A stretch of DNA of 64,000 nucleotides from NCBI RefSeq assembly GCF_036588685.1, contig NC_086375.1, positions 41,199,270 through 41,263,269 of the forward strand. Reading direction: 5' to 3'. Both the position numbers and the translations under genes were made by a program. The stretch is from Mytilus trossulus. Lineage: Eukaryota; Mollusca; Bivalvia; Mytilida; Mytilidae. Of the stretch, positions 44,849 to 55,968 are shown one piece after another. The first letter of the stretch is position 1. Each line of letters starts with the position of its first letter. Below the pieces are notes generated by a model. It had not been told where the DNA came from and did not search any database. It saw nothing but the letters and a program-made list of their open reading frames with translations.

Positions 44849-45395
44849 CTATTTCGGTATGTTTTTTTTTAAACCGACCCTCATAGTCAATTTCAAGATA
44901 TAAATCCTAAACGAAGTGATAACAACTAATACAGATGAGATTGGTATGCTACTGCTAAGGTAGGGGAAAATAATAATTACAAAATAAAAAAGGTCGCGTG
45001 TGTTGTAAAGTTTTAAACTGACATGACCAATTATGTCCAATTCAAGGTTTAAGTCTAAAAACTAGGTTGAATAAGGCGTGTCTTACCTAAAATTTCTTGT
45101 TTTGAATATTATATCAATGGAACGCAATCAGCAAAGTTTTGATTGTTGATATTAAGAAAATCATCAATATACCTGTTTTTGGAATTAAGTGATCTAACGC
45201 ATTTGATCTCCTTGTTTTAACAAGTGTCTGAGGTTACTCCGACTAATAAGAAAATAAGAAAGGTCGTCAATGAGAGGCACACAGTTCTTCCCATAGGACT
45301 GACGCAATTTTTTGGAAACAGTGTATTTCTATATTTAACAAAGATATTACGAAACTCCAGCATTCTGATAAGTTGTTCCTCGGTGTAGTATGATG
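44849..45395 (-). pseudogene. Decayed reverse transcriptase fragment
   Basis: Shifting frames on the minus strand read YYTEEQLIRMLEFRNIFVKY, then CVSPMGRTVC, then RYIDDFLNINNQNFADCVPL (the YIDD palm motif), and then YLDLNLELDIIGHVSLKLYN to IPISSVLVVITSF. In order these match the RT superfamily whose C-terminal part is at 22251-22620 (usual forms GIPMGTNCAPLLAD, YIDD, YLDL-LE-D). Several stops and shifts; an old relic between B-box copies 1 and 2. Confidence 0.7.
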
Positions 45396-46710
45396 TAGAT
45401 TTTTAAATGGTACCATTTTTATATTGTAAAGCATAGTGGATTATTGATACTTTAGACGTTTTATCAATTTGGCATTGGGAATGATGATATTGCATGATGA
45501 AAAATTAACGGTTTTGATAAAAAGAAAAAGATCGAGATTAAAAATTTTCAAGAAGTTTTTTCCAAGGGTTTTAAGAGTCGCATATGCTATAAACGACGAT
45601 GCAAGTAAACATTTTCAGAGTATTTTTGAATACAAAATTTTACTGTACCCATGATGATAACGAAATTTGGTATCCAACGAATAATAATGAAGCCACAGTA
45701 TATTGATACTGTATCGCCTGGATTATAGATGCCAAACCCTAAACACATGACCATATAACAAAAGAGATACGAGATATGCGTCTTAGAGACGACAAATCAT
45801 AGACTTTCAGAAACCAGTTACATTTTTTAATGATACCTTTAATTATTTCCGGTCGAAGGTATATATATTTGTTAACATTGGCAACTGTATAAATGTGAAA
45901 CAAGGAAATCAATCATCATGATCAAATAAAGAAAAATGGAATACAAGTATACATATATTACACAAAATTGTCGCAAATGTCTTTTTCTCCGTCTAGTAAT
46001 TGAAACTTGTGAATGCAGATAAAAAAAATAACGTAAATACCTTTACTGTTTTCGTTGAAAGACTGTGTCATTTGGTTGTCAAGGGCAAGGTTAAGTCTCC
46101 TGGTATAATAATGACACCTGGGTTTTTAAATAGTTTAAAAGGAAGTTTGCATAAATTGAGTTATGTTACATCTGCGTATCTAGAGCAAAATAAATTCCTC
46201 TACTAGTATTATACAGCAGCAAGTATTATTCAGATAAAAAGTCTAAATACTAAGTCAGCCCAATAACACATATAGGAAATATTTACGAAATGTTTTATAG
46301 TTTCAGAGAGAAAATTGTGTAAATGGTAGAAGCAGTTTAGTCTTTTTACAGTGTTAATATTCAAACGTGTAGCAACGAGTTATGTGTTTCGTACATCGCA
46401 TGATGATTATGAGCTGCACGATACTTCCAATAGTTCTCACTTTTAATTTGTACATGTCATTATACTTTCTCCGTCAGTGTTTGAGCAAACTTGCGGTTGT
46501 TTGATAAAACAAAAACCGCTTCAGACGCACGGCATTCATAAGGTTTTCATCTCCACACAGAAAATAAGAATTTAGGGGTAATGTATATAACATTTTACCA
46601 AAATAACACAAATCAGAACGTACCTACATTTATATAATCTTTACAAAGTTCGAGGTTTTGTTGTGAATTGTCTGAATAGTATCGAAATTGTAAAATGCAT
46701 TTTTGCGCCT
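45396..46710. other. Gene-free interval
   Basis: No conserved coding stretch and no clear repeat; only short AT-rich open frames. Confidence 0.45.
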
Positions 46711-46976
46711 GTCCCCAGTCAGGAGCCTATAGCCTTTGTTAGTCTTGTATTTATTTTTAATTTTAGTTTCTTGTGTACAATTTGGAGTTTAGTATGACGT
46801 TCATTCTCACTGAACTAGTATATATATTTGTTTAGGAGCTAGCTGAAGGACGCCTCCTTCTGTGGGAATTTCTCGCTGCATTGAAGACCTGTTTGTGACC
46901 TGCTGATGTCTGTTCTATGGTCGAGATGTTGTCTTTTTTTACACATTCCCGATTTCCATTCTCGATTTTAATGTCT
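46711..46976 (+). mobile_element. 3'-end copy of the 21.6-kb retroelement
   Basis: Plus-strand 'agtcaggagcctatagcctt' through 'gggaatttctcgctgcattg' to 'cattctcgatttt' is the inverse counterpart of 21625-21870. No RT part; 5'-truncated. Confidence 0.75.
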
Positions 46977-47706
46977 AGTAGTTTTAGATAATAAAAAAAC
47001 CCATCAAAGATAACAGGCTTAGTAATTAGCTTAGATATGAAATAAAAGAGTTATACTTAGTTCGTTTTGAATAAATTAAGAAATCACTTGGTATGTATTT
47101 CTTTTTAGGTTACTTTGTAAACACGACAAGACAAAAATTAAGCCAACGTTAATACCACTATAGACAATGATAGACACTACTGCAAAGTTTATTTTCCATT
47201 TAAAGAAGCGCTTACTTAAACAACCAAAGACGTAGAAGTTGTTAAAAATGCAAATGGTACTTTATTATTCAGAACGATTTGAATAGGCAACACATCTATT
47301 TGGATTGATTGTTGCTAACCTTTACTGTTTAATCACTTTTTGGTAATATCGGCTGACAATTGTTATCTTAACATTTTTTTTATAGCTTCAGTCTTGTTGG
47401 CGATTGTTCTTCCCTCTATCTATTTCAGTTTTTAAAATTACCTTTTATTGTCCATCGTTTGAAATATTAAGAGTAAAAAAAAATTGGGTAGAAATTATAT
47501 TTCAAGTTTGAGGGAGCCGTCTCCGTCTATAATAATTCTGGAGATACTAGCTTAAAACATGAGTTGACTCCTATGTTTTATTTTAAGTTTGTTGGCTTTA
47601 AAAACTAAATTTGTATACTGGTTACCCTCAACGAATTTGCATATTTTGAACCCAATCATTTATAATCAGTGATTTCCAAAAGTCACGCATTGGCTTGTTT
47701 GATTCT

Positions 47707-47712
47707 TTTATT
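47707..47712 (-). terminator. Polyadenylation signal of B-box copy 2
   Basis: AATAAA on the minus strand, 25 nt after the TAA. Confidence 0.5.
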
Positions 47713-47736
47713 CATACGAATGGATGAAAGATATAA

Positions 47737-49409
47737 CTACTCAAAATTGTATAGGGCAGCAAACTCATGGTTGTTGCACAAGAGTAATACGTTTTTTCCT
47801 TTACTGTAGTGCAATGTTTGCGGTTGATCTAGACCATCAGCTTTGGTAAGTATCGTTTTACTAGAACTCCCGTCATGTTGAATTACTACTAGAATTTTAG
47901 ATTTGATATCTACAACATAAACATTTTGATGATCATCAACAGTGATTCCCTTAGGACCCACTAAAGATTCCTCCTTATGCACCCATATTTCCTCACCGGT
48001 CATGGAGATACAATTTACGGTATTATTTCTTTCGACTGTGAAATAAATTCTATCTACAGCTGTTTCTAAGTATAATCCACATTCAACATCTAATTTGCCC
48101 AACACTTTCCCCAGCATATAAGTTATTACAATGCCATCTTCGATAATAATTAAACAATCTGTTGTCCTGGTATGATATTCCATAGCATTTGTTTTTTAAT
48201 TTAGCTCTCTTCTCAATCGTATTGTTCTTTATATTGCAAATTTCTATGTACTGACTTAATGATCCATATGTAACAGCAATACGGTTAGAATCAATGACTG
48301 ATATATCAAACGGAGATCCAGATAATTTGATGGTACGAATATGTTTACCTTCTTCATTATACTCCATCAGATTATTGTCTCCTTTATAATCAGCTATCAA
48401 CAAACTACCATTTCGTAACATAGTACATCCCGACAGCCATGTTAAAAAACTTGTTTTTTTTCACTTTGAATCTTTTCTTCAACTGGAGACCTATTTGGCT
48501 AATACTTAAGATATTTGGCTCAAGAAGCTGTATTTGGGCCTGATCTGCCTTTGCTTCCTTAAACGATAAACAAGTGGTAGTCTTCTTAACGGAAATTTTC
48601 CCGAGCTTATCTACATCATTTTTTATCAACATAATTGTAGGATTTAATTTTAAAAACATTTCATAATTCTGCATATACTTAATCCATTCCTTAACTGACT
48701 CTATTTCTTTAAACACAGCTTCATTAATCTGGCGCGTTCCCAGGAAAAGCTACACTTCGGATGCGAATAATTTCAATTGTTTTGTTCGTTTTCTCCAACA
48801 ACTTAAATCACGTTCGCAATTTTTAAGACGAGTAAGAAATTTGTCATTGTCGGATTTACAATTACCATATGTCTTGTCTAATTCAAGGAGTAGTTTGGTC
48901 TGTAAGTCATCCAACTTTTTCATTATTCTTGCTCTTGTATCATTTATTGTATTTTTGATATCTTGCCTCTGGTCATTCAACAGTTCCATAGCCGAAACAC
49001 AATCGGTAATGATTTGCTGAAGATTTTGTAACGTGCTTGAAAAAGTGTCCTCTAAATCAGCCAATGCAACTGAACGTTTAACATTTTTAGCAGCTTGATC
49101 TAAAGGAATGACATCAGGGCATGTCATGTGATGAAATGGAATGCAACCTAAACAAACTGCAATATCATGTGTTTTACAGTACAGTTCAAGTTGCTTATCG
49201 TGATCCTGACAGTCAAGATTGACAGAAATATCTTTTATTTGTCGGTAGTCTTCGATTGATATAAGCCTGTGATTTCGTGATGATTTTATAGATTTGTGAA
49301 CCTTTTCACAATCTGCGCATAATCCCTCTTCACAAACTGTACACCATTTCTTTGCGCTTTTATTCTCTTTAGCATAACCACAGGGACCACAAAGAGTAAA
49401 TTCCGACAT
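47737..49409 (-). pseudogene. B-box (TRIM-like) gene, copy 2, nonsense and two frameshifts
   Basis: Same plan as copy 1 and similar at most positions: MSEFTLCGPCGYAKENK, WCTVCEEGLCADCEKVH, B-box 2 CQDHDKQLELYCKTHDIAVC, coiled coil, propeller-like end TVDDHQNVYVVD to LLLCNNHEFAALYNFE. In-frame TAG at 48750-48752, where copy 1 has a Gln codon; frameshifts near 48455-48470 (A8/T6 runs) and 48155-48175. Acceptor TTTTTCAG 10 nt before the ATG, as in copy 1, and AATAAA 25 nt after the stop. Three breaks make a pseudogene likely. Confidence 0.82.
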
Positions 49410-50005
49410 GTTGTTATATCTGAAAAATGCATTTTTATTATTTTACAGATTGTTGCTATGATAAGAGATTAAATGGAATGAGATTTTTACGTTTGTCTGT
49501 CATGGATAATCGCAATCGTATTAGTATCTGAAATGCATTGATTGTAGCACGATATGACGTGCATGACCAGTCTTCAATCCGGACTATTTCTTTTCGCAGC
49601 GAGGTTATTTTTCTATGTCATTTACGCAAATGATAATTAGCTAAAAAAAAATAGCTTGTATAAATATATTTAATAATAGTAACAATCGATATATTTATTA
49701 ATATAAGACATATTAACAAGTGACAAAATATTTCAAAGACTAGAAAATTTTAAACCATATGTCATCTAAATACCAATCCAAATATTTATTATGATTTTGA
49801 AATATATAATTATAATTTTTGCTGATTTCATGAATGATAAAATGTAATTTTACCTTTCGAAAATTTACCTCATTTATCAAAGAATTTTGATAATGTTCTA
49901 AACAATCATTTATTTTCGAAATAAAACTAATTCAACATGTCCACTGAGAGTTGTTTGCTTGAATATTCGAAAACATAGCACATAAACTAAAAAGTATAAA
50001 ACAGC

Positions 50006-50451
50006 AAGTTAGAACGAAATTCAAAACAGTGTGGCTGTGGCCATTGATTGACACATTAAATTCATCCATTGACTAGGACAATTTAGGTGAACGTTTGTAT
50101 GTAACGACCACTGCTCACTATGCACTTTTAAAAGACTCTTAAACTATGGGGTCACCAAAGGTTCTCAACACCTAAGTAAAGTAATTCGAAAAATTAATCA
50201 GAAAAAAACACGATGTTTTGATTTATATCAATTATATAAATCAAAACATAAAGATTATTCCTGATGAATTTTTCGAATTATTTTATAATTAAAGGCGTTT
50301 AGAAACCTTTGGTGACTCCACAGTTAAAATGTCTATTGTAGGTACGTCGTGAACAGTGGTCGTTACAGACAAACGTTCACGTAAATTGTTCCAGTCAATG
50401 GATGAATTTAACCTGTCAATCAATAGCCACAGCCACACTGTTTTGAATTTC
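50006..50451. mobile_element. Foldback element, ~210-bp arms
   Basis: GAAATTCAAAACAGTGTGGC at 50016 is the inverse of the right end GCCACACTGTTTTGAATTTC ending at 50451. The arms match along almost their whole length (for example ACGTTCAC, CAGTGGTCGTTAC, CCTTTGGTGAC) and close on TGTTTTGATTTATAT and its complement near 50215-50250. No ORF. It lies about 600 bp upstream of the copy 2 start codon. Confidence 0.85.
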
Positions 50452-50479
50452 AACTTATTAATTTCATGTCTCCAAAGCG

Positions 50480-51847
50480 TTGTTTTGTGGATTTACTTTC
50501 ATCACGAACGCCCAAAGCCAAATATTTGATTGCTGAGGATGACTAATGAATAAAAAGTAGGCAAATCCAAATAAAGAAAAGTTTGTCTAAACGATTAAAA
50601 TTTAGTTATAAGATTTAATTGGGCATGTGAGTTGATCATGATGAAGAACGGAAAATATAGGACTGGTAGTAAAACATATGTATTTAACAGTACAAAAAAA
50701 TGAACTGGACAACTCCATCTAAAAGAGGGACATAAGATAACAGAGGTTCATTCAATTCATAAATTAGAAATAGATAAATAAACTGACAATAATAATTTAG
50801 AAAGAGGTTTATTAGAGCTTTTGGAAGACACAGCAATAGTTTGTACGGACATATATGTAGTTTAAGTATCAAATACAGTAATGAAAGACCCAGTGTATCG
50901 TCTATATTTGAAAGAACTGTTAAAGTGTTGTTTTCGACTCGTCTCTAACACATAAGGAGTACATAACTCGCGATTGCCTCTAAAACTGGGCAGCAAATTT
51001 ATACTAGACATTATCTAGATATATGAAAAAACAAAAGTTTATCATCAAATACAATTTCAAATGACTTCAATCCTCTGTGAAATCTTTCAGCCTTGTCTTT
51101 GACGAAAAAATACTCACTAGAGATATATTTCTTAAATCTCTATTTCTCAAGTTGGATTCATATTGAATAAATTCAATTGAAAATTACCAAATAGTTTTGA
51201 TATAAAACCTTCAATAAGACGTGAATGTATGAAAATGAATTAAGACCATAAACACAAATTCTTCATCAAAATGTAAAAAAGTGTCAAAAATATATATTTT
51301 TATGAAAATATTATAAAAATGTGCCGTTTTTTGTGTAATGTCTTCTTCACACTACCAGATACATAGTTTGACAATGCATAATTTCGATGTGTGCTAAATT
51401 ACCTTCAAAGTCAGCTCATATGGCAGCATCCACATCATCATTAATCCCACATTATCCAACAGATGTCACCAAGAGATACACTATTTAAAAGTGCGCAGAT
51501 ATATATAGTTAAAAATTGACGACATAAGTAATTTATTGTTTTTATCAATCAATGTAATGTAGTAGTTGTTTTTGAAATTCAATACTTCGATTTTGATGCA
51601 TGTATAAAAGTTGCAGATTTCATTCATATATTTGAGTCTTTGAGTTGCTGTTAACTTTAAGTATAATCCAATCTTTTATTATTCCCAATACTTACCCTGC
51701 TGTCGTTTTACCTAATTCGTCGTTTGTCATTTTTCCAAGCTTACATGCAACTCAATTGATTTTAATGATAAAAAAAGCCAGGTGAAACTCCGAACCAAAA
51801 ACAATACACGTACAATCTATCATGCAGCCAAAAAGGAGGAACTTAAC
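50480..51847. other. Gene-free interval
   Basis: AT-rich, no supported ORF, no repeat recognised. Confidence 0.45.
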
Positions 51848-52350
51848 TTCGAGTACTCTCAGATCTGTTCATTGTGTCTTTTTGTGTCGGGATGTATAAG
51901 AACCCGGCCACGTTCACTTGTATTTTTTTTGTCTATCTGATGAGTTAAGCCTTTTTCAACTGATTTTTATAGTTCGTTCTTATGTTGTACTGTTATACCA
52001 CTGTCCCAGGTTAGGGGAGGGTTGGGATCCCGCTAACATGTTTAACCCCGCCACATTATTTATGTATGTGCCTGTCCCAAGTTAGGAGCCTGTAATTCAG
52101 TGGTTGTCGTTTGTTTATGTGTTACATATTTGTTTTTCGTTCATTTTTTTTTACATAAATAAGGCCGTTAGTTTTCTCGTTTGAATTGTTTTACATTGTC
52201 TTAGCGGGGCCTTTTATAGCTGACTATGCGGTTTGGGCTTTGCTCATTGTTGAAGACCGTACGGTGACCTATAGTTGTTAATGTTTGTGTCATTTTGGTC
52301 TTTTGTGGATAGCTGTCTCATTGGCAATCATACCACACCTTCTTTTTTAT
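51848..52350 (+). repeat. ~500-bp interspersed repeat, copy 1
   Basis: From 'gagtactctcagatctgttc' through 'ggccacgttcacttgt', 'gttaggagcctgtaattcag' and 'gaagaccgtacggtgaccta' to 'tcattggcaatcatacca' and 'cttcttttttat'. Same orientation at 55073-55640; inverted at 54060-54480 and 63000-63290. Confidence 0.8.
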
Positions 52351-52959
52351 ATTCACTTACCATTCATTAAAATTCTATTTTTTTATTTATCTTTTTGTTT
52401 TGCCATTTGTAAAGAAACTTTCTGTTTTGAAATTTCCTTGTAGTTCGGTATTTTTGTTATTTTTCTTTTTTTATGTCAACATTGACGGACTAGACATGTA
52501 TACCATATAACAACTCTATAGACTTGAAAGCGTTTAGATGTCATCAAACAAATTTCAATACTTCACAACGACCTTGGTCATTGATTTTGTTTGTTACCTA
52601 GATTAAATGTGTTTTCTTGATGTTCTTGAAGAATTTCCAAGTTATAAAAATCGGTAAAATAAGAATAAAAACAAATTATCACTTTCATGCGTCCGAAGTA
52701 CCGTTCTGGATATAGCCTCATCGAGCCTTTGTAAGCATACATTTACCAATATGAATGTTTAACACTACTGGACAATTCATGTTCAATATCAACAAAATCA
52801 TGCAGACCCAAAGGGCGACATTAGTCAACCAAGTTACACAAAACTAATAGTTTTTTTTTTGTCTTTGTCGTTTTGTAATGCACTTGGTCTTTTCATTCCA
52901 TCACTTTTATTTGGTAATTTTCTGCTGGATTTTCCGACTTTTGTACTACTGTTAGTACG

Positions 52960-54050
52960 TTTCACTTGGTATCAACATTAAACACATGTTGATGATCATA
53001 AAATGTGTTGACTAAAGAAGAATCCATCTAATGTACCAATATTTTCTTTTCGGATATGCAATTTACAGTTTTGTCTCGTTCTACGATATCATATATTCTA
53101 TTTATTGTAGTTTCTTAGTATAATCCACTGGCAGTCAATATCTAATGCGTTCAACACTCATCCTTTATCATCTGTTACGATAATACCTGGCACAAGAGTA
53201 AACATGTTATTGTCTAGGTATGATATTCTGTAGCAATCGTTTCGACATATTTTTTTTCATTAGTTTTTTTATAGTCCAAATCTTCATATATTCACTAGAT
53301 GATCAATATGTAACATCTATACGTCCAGTGTATATGAACGTGAAATGAAGCAAGCGTAGTCATGGATTATGTATAATGTTCTCTATACAGAACCATTGTA
53401 TCCTCTCATTAATAATCGGGTTTTAATAAGTTAACATTTGAAAATTTAATATGCAGATAGGCACATGAAGTTATCATATCTTTTCTCATCAAATCTATAT
53501 TCTTAACTGGAAACGGACTTTATAAACTGGATCTACGTCCGCCTCGTTAAAATGTAAACTTCTGGTAGTTTTCTAAATGGATATTTCTTTCATCCGATCA
53601 ACATCGCTATAAAACAAGTTTATTGCACAATTCTCTCTATATGAAAAAACCTGTACCAAGTTAGGAATATGAGAGTTGTTATCCATTCGTTTGTTGTGTT
53701 TGAGCTTTTGATTTTTCCGTTTAGTTAAGGGTTTTTCGTTTTGAATATTTCTCGGGTTTCAGTATTTTTTTGTGATTTTACTTTTCATTCATTTACGACA
53801 TGCTAGTGGTATGTAATTGTAGATACACGTCATATTTCTGCAGAGACTTGGTTCCGTCGTTGTCATATTTTACCTGTTTGAAAGCTGCTTCATTGATCTG
53901 ACGTGTGACTAGAAAACATCGGATAAGAATGATTTCAGTTGTTGTGTTTCAACTTTAAAACACCCGAGATTTTGATCCTTGATGTTTTTATGGACCTTCT
54001 CACAATCTGTACATTACCCCGCTTAACAAACTGTACAACTTTTCACTGCC
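52960..54050 (-). pseudogene. B-box gene, copy 3, relic
   Basis: Minus-strand DNA similarity to copy 2 in three blocks in the same order: 52960-53345 (propeller part, around GATGATCAT, 'cttagtataatccac' and 'ggtatgatatt'), 53485-53640 (middle) and 53875-54050 (end of coiled coil joined to the first B-box around 'accttctcacaatctg'). The second B-box and most of the coiled coil are deleted, and a repeat of the 44.6-kb family lies at 53640-53870. Many stops. Confidence 0.7.
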
Positions 54051-54059
54051 TATATACAT

Positions 54060-54480
54060 TGTATTAGAATGAGGAGATATAAGTGCCAATGAGACAAATC
54101 ATTGCACGAGACCAAATGACAGAAATTAACAAATGTAGGTCACCGTACGGACTTCAACGATGAGCAAAGCCCATGCCGCATAGTCAGCTATTAAAGGCCC
54201 CCAAAATAACAAATGTAAAACAATTTATTTTAAAAGGGAGAACTAACGGCCTAAAGCATTTACAAAAATGTACGAAAAACAAATATGTAACACATCAACA
54301 AACGGCATCCACTGAATTACAGACTCCTGACTTTGAAACAAGCACATACATACAGGACGGGGTTAAATATGTTAGCGAAATCCCAACCCTTCTCTAACAT
54401 AGGACAGGGGTGTAACAGTACAACATAAGAACGAACTATAAAAATCAGTTGAAAAGGCTTAACTCATATCAGATGGATAC
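54060..54480 (-). repeat. ~500-bp interspersed repeat, copy 2 (inverted)
   Basis: Inverse of 51848-52350: 'ataagtgccaatgagac', 'taggtcaccgtacgg', 'tgaattacagactcctgact', 'aggcttaactcat'. With copy 1 it brackets the B-box relic. Confidence 0.8.
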
Positions 54481-55072
54481 AATTAGAAATACATCTTACA
54501 AAAACACAGTTGACGTGGCCGGATAATTATGCATTATGTTTTACACGAAGAGTGTCAGATGTGGAGCAGGGTGTTCTTACCCTGCGGAGCACCTGGGAGC
54601 ACCCCCAGTTTTTGATGGGATTCGTGTCATGATTTATGTACTCAGTTATGTAATTTGTTGTACAAGAATTAAAGAGAATTAAGGGCACAAAAAGTTATGC
54701 TCGTTTGACAATAGTGAATAAACTGACAACGCCATGGCAGCAAAAAGGAAAAAAATAATAAACAAATGAACTCTAAAAGGTTACCTATTCAACACTTAAA
54801 TAAGATCTTTGAGGACAGCCTCAGCTGGCCCTTTTATAAATGTGTGCTAGTTCATGGACGTCATACTCAACACAAAAACATGATCTTTCATGGATTTTCA
54901 ATCTGTCTATACCGGTAATTTGGCATTGCACAAGTCCATCTTTTTCTTTGACTGTTTTTGACGTCTTTACACTAAATCCATTGATGTTGGATGTGTTATG
55001 ATTGATAATTAAGTCTTAAAGGCATGCTTTCTTTTGATTAGTTGTTATTTGCTTTGAACTCAATGCCAACAA

Positions 55073-55640
55073 CTGTGAGTACTCTCAGATTTGTACTTAG
55101 TGTCTTTTTGTTGTTAATGTTACATGTACCAGCCTGGCCACGTTCGATCTGTGTTTTTGTTAGATGTATTTCTATCTATATCCATCTAATAAGATTAGCC
55201 TTTTGCAACTGAGTTTTATGTTTAACCCCTACATATGTTGTATGTATGTGTCTGTCTCAATAGTTATCAAAGGTACCAGGATTGTAATTTAGTACGTCAG
55301 ACGCGCGTTATCCTACATAAGACTCATCAGTGACGCTCATATCAAAATATTTATAAAGCCAAACAAGTACAAAGTTTGCGAGAATCCTGTAATTCAGTAG
55401 TTGTCGTTTGTTGCTGTGTTAAATATATGTTTTTGTTCATTTTTATATATACATAAATGAAGTCGTTAGTTTTCTCGTTTGGATTGATTTACATTTGTCA
55501 TTTTTAACTGCATATACCATTTAGGCTTTGGTCATTGTTGTAGACCATACGATGACCTACAGTTGTTAATTTTTACATTATTTAGTTTTGTGTGAAAGGT
55601 TGTCTCATTTGCAATCATACCACGTTTCTTTTTTTAAATA
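55073..55640 (+). repeat. ~500-bp interspersed repeat, copy 3, with nested repeat
   Basis: Same orientation as 51848-52350 ('ggccacgttcgatctgtg', 'atcctgtaattcagtagttg', 'tcatttgcaatcatacca'). Interrupted at 55259-55380. Confidence 0.75.
55259..55380 (+). repeat. Uninterrupted copy of the repeat that is split at 17.4-18.8 kb
   Basis: Runs from 'tagttatcaaaggtaccagg' through ACGCGCGTTAT and 'cataagactcatcagtgacg' to 'aagccaaacaagtac'. Nested in the 55073-55640 repeat. Confidence 0.85.
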
Positions 55641-55756
55641 TAAACAACAGTATATACATAACACAAAATAGAAAACTCAAGACTGAGCAACATGAAGCCC
55701 ACCGTAAGTATTATTCTGATAGATATACAGTATAACACCTGATTAAATTTCAAAAC

Positions 55757-55762
55757 TTTATT
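55757..55762 (-). terminator. SAA-like gene polyadenylation signal
   Basis: AATAAA on the minus strand, 13 nt after the stop codon; a very short 3'UTR would follow. Confidence 0.6.
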
Positions 55763-55775
55763 CGAGTAATTGGAT

Positions 55776-55968
55776 TTACTTCTTTAAGTTGTCTGGAATT
55801 CCATTTACACGATACTTTATATTCGGATCTCCTCCAGATCTTCCCCACTGATTTGCTTCCCGATCTTTGTCTGAATCTGCAAGTTTCTCTTTGTACTCCT
55901 TATCACTCATTAATCCAAGTGTATTTTCTACCTTATATCTCATCTTATCTGTTTTCTCTCTTATATCA
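55776..55968 (-). CDS. SAA: SAA-like last exon
   Basis: [20 protein letters not shown] to [20 protein letters not shown] and IPDNLKK, TAA. Acceptor TTTTTGTAG. Confidence 0.92.

Noticed and set aside
46000-46206. 68-codon open frame between B-box copies
   Set aside because: No similarity recognised and no context; likely chance.
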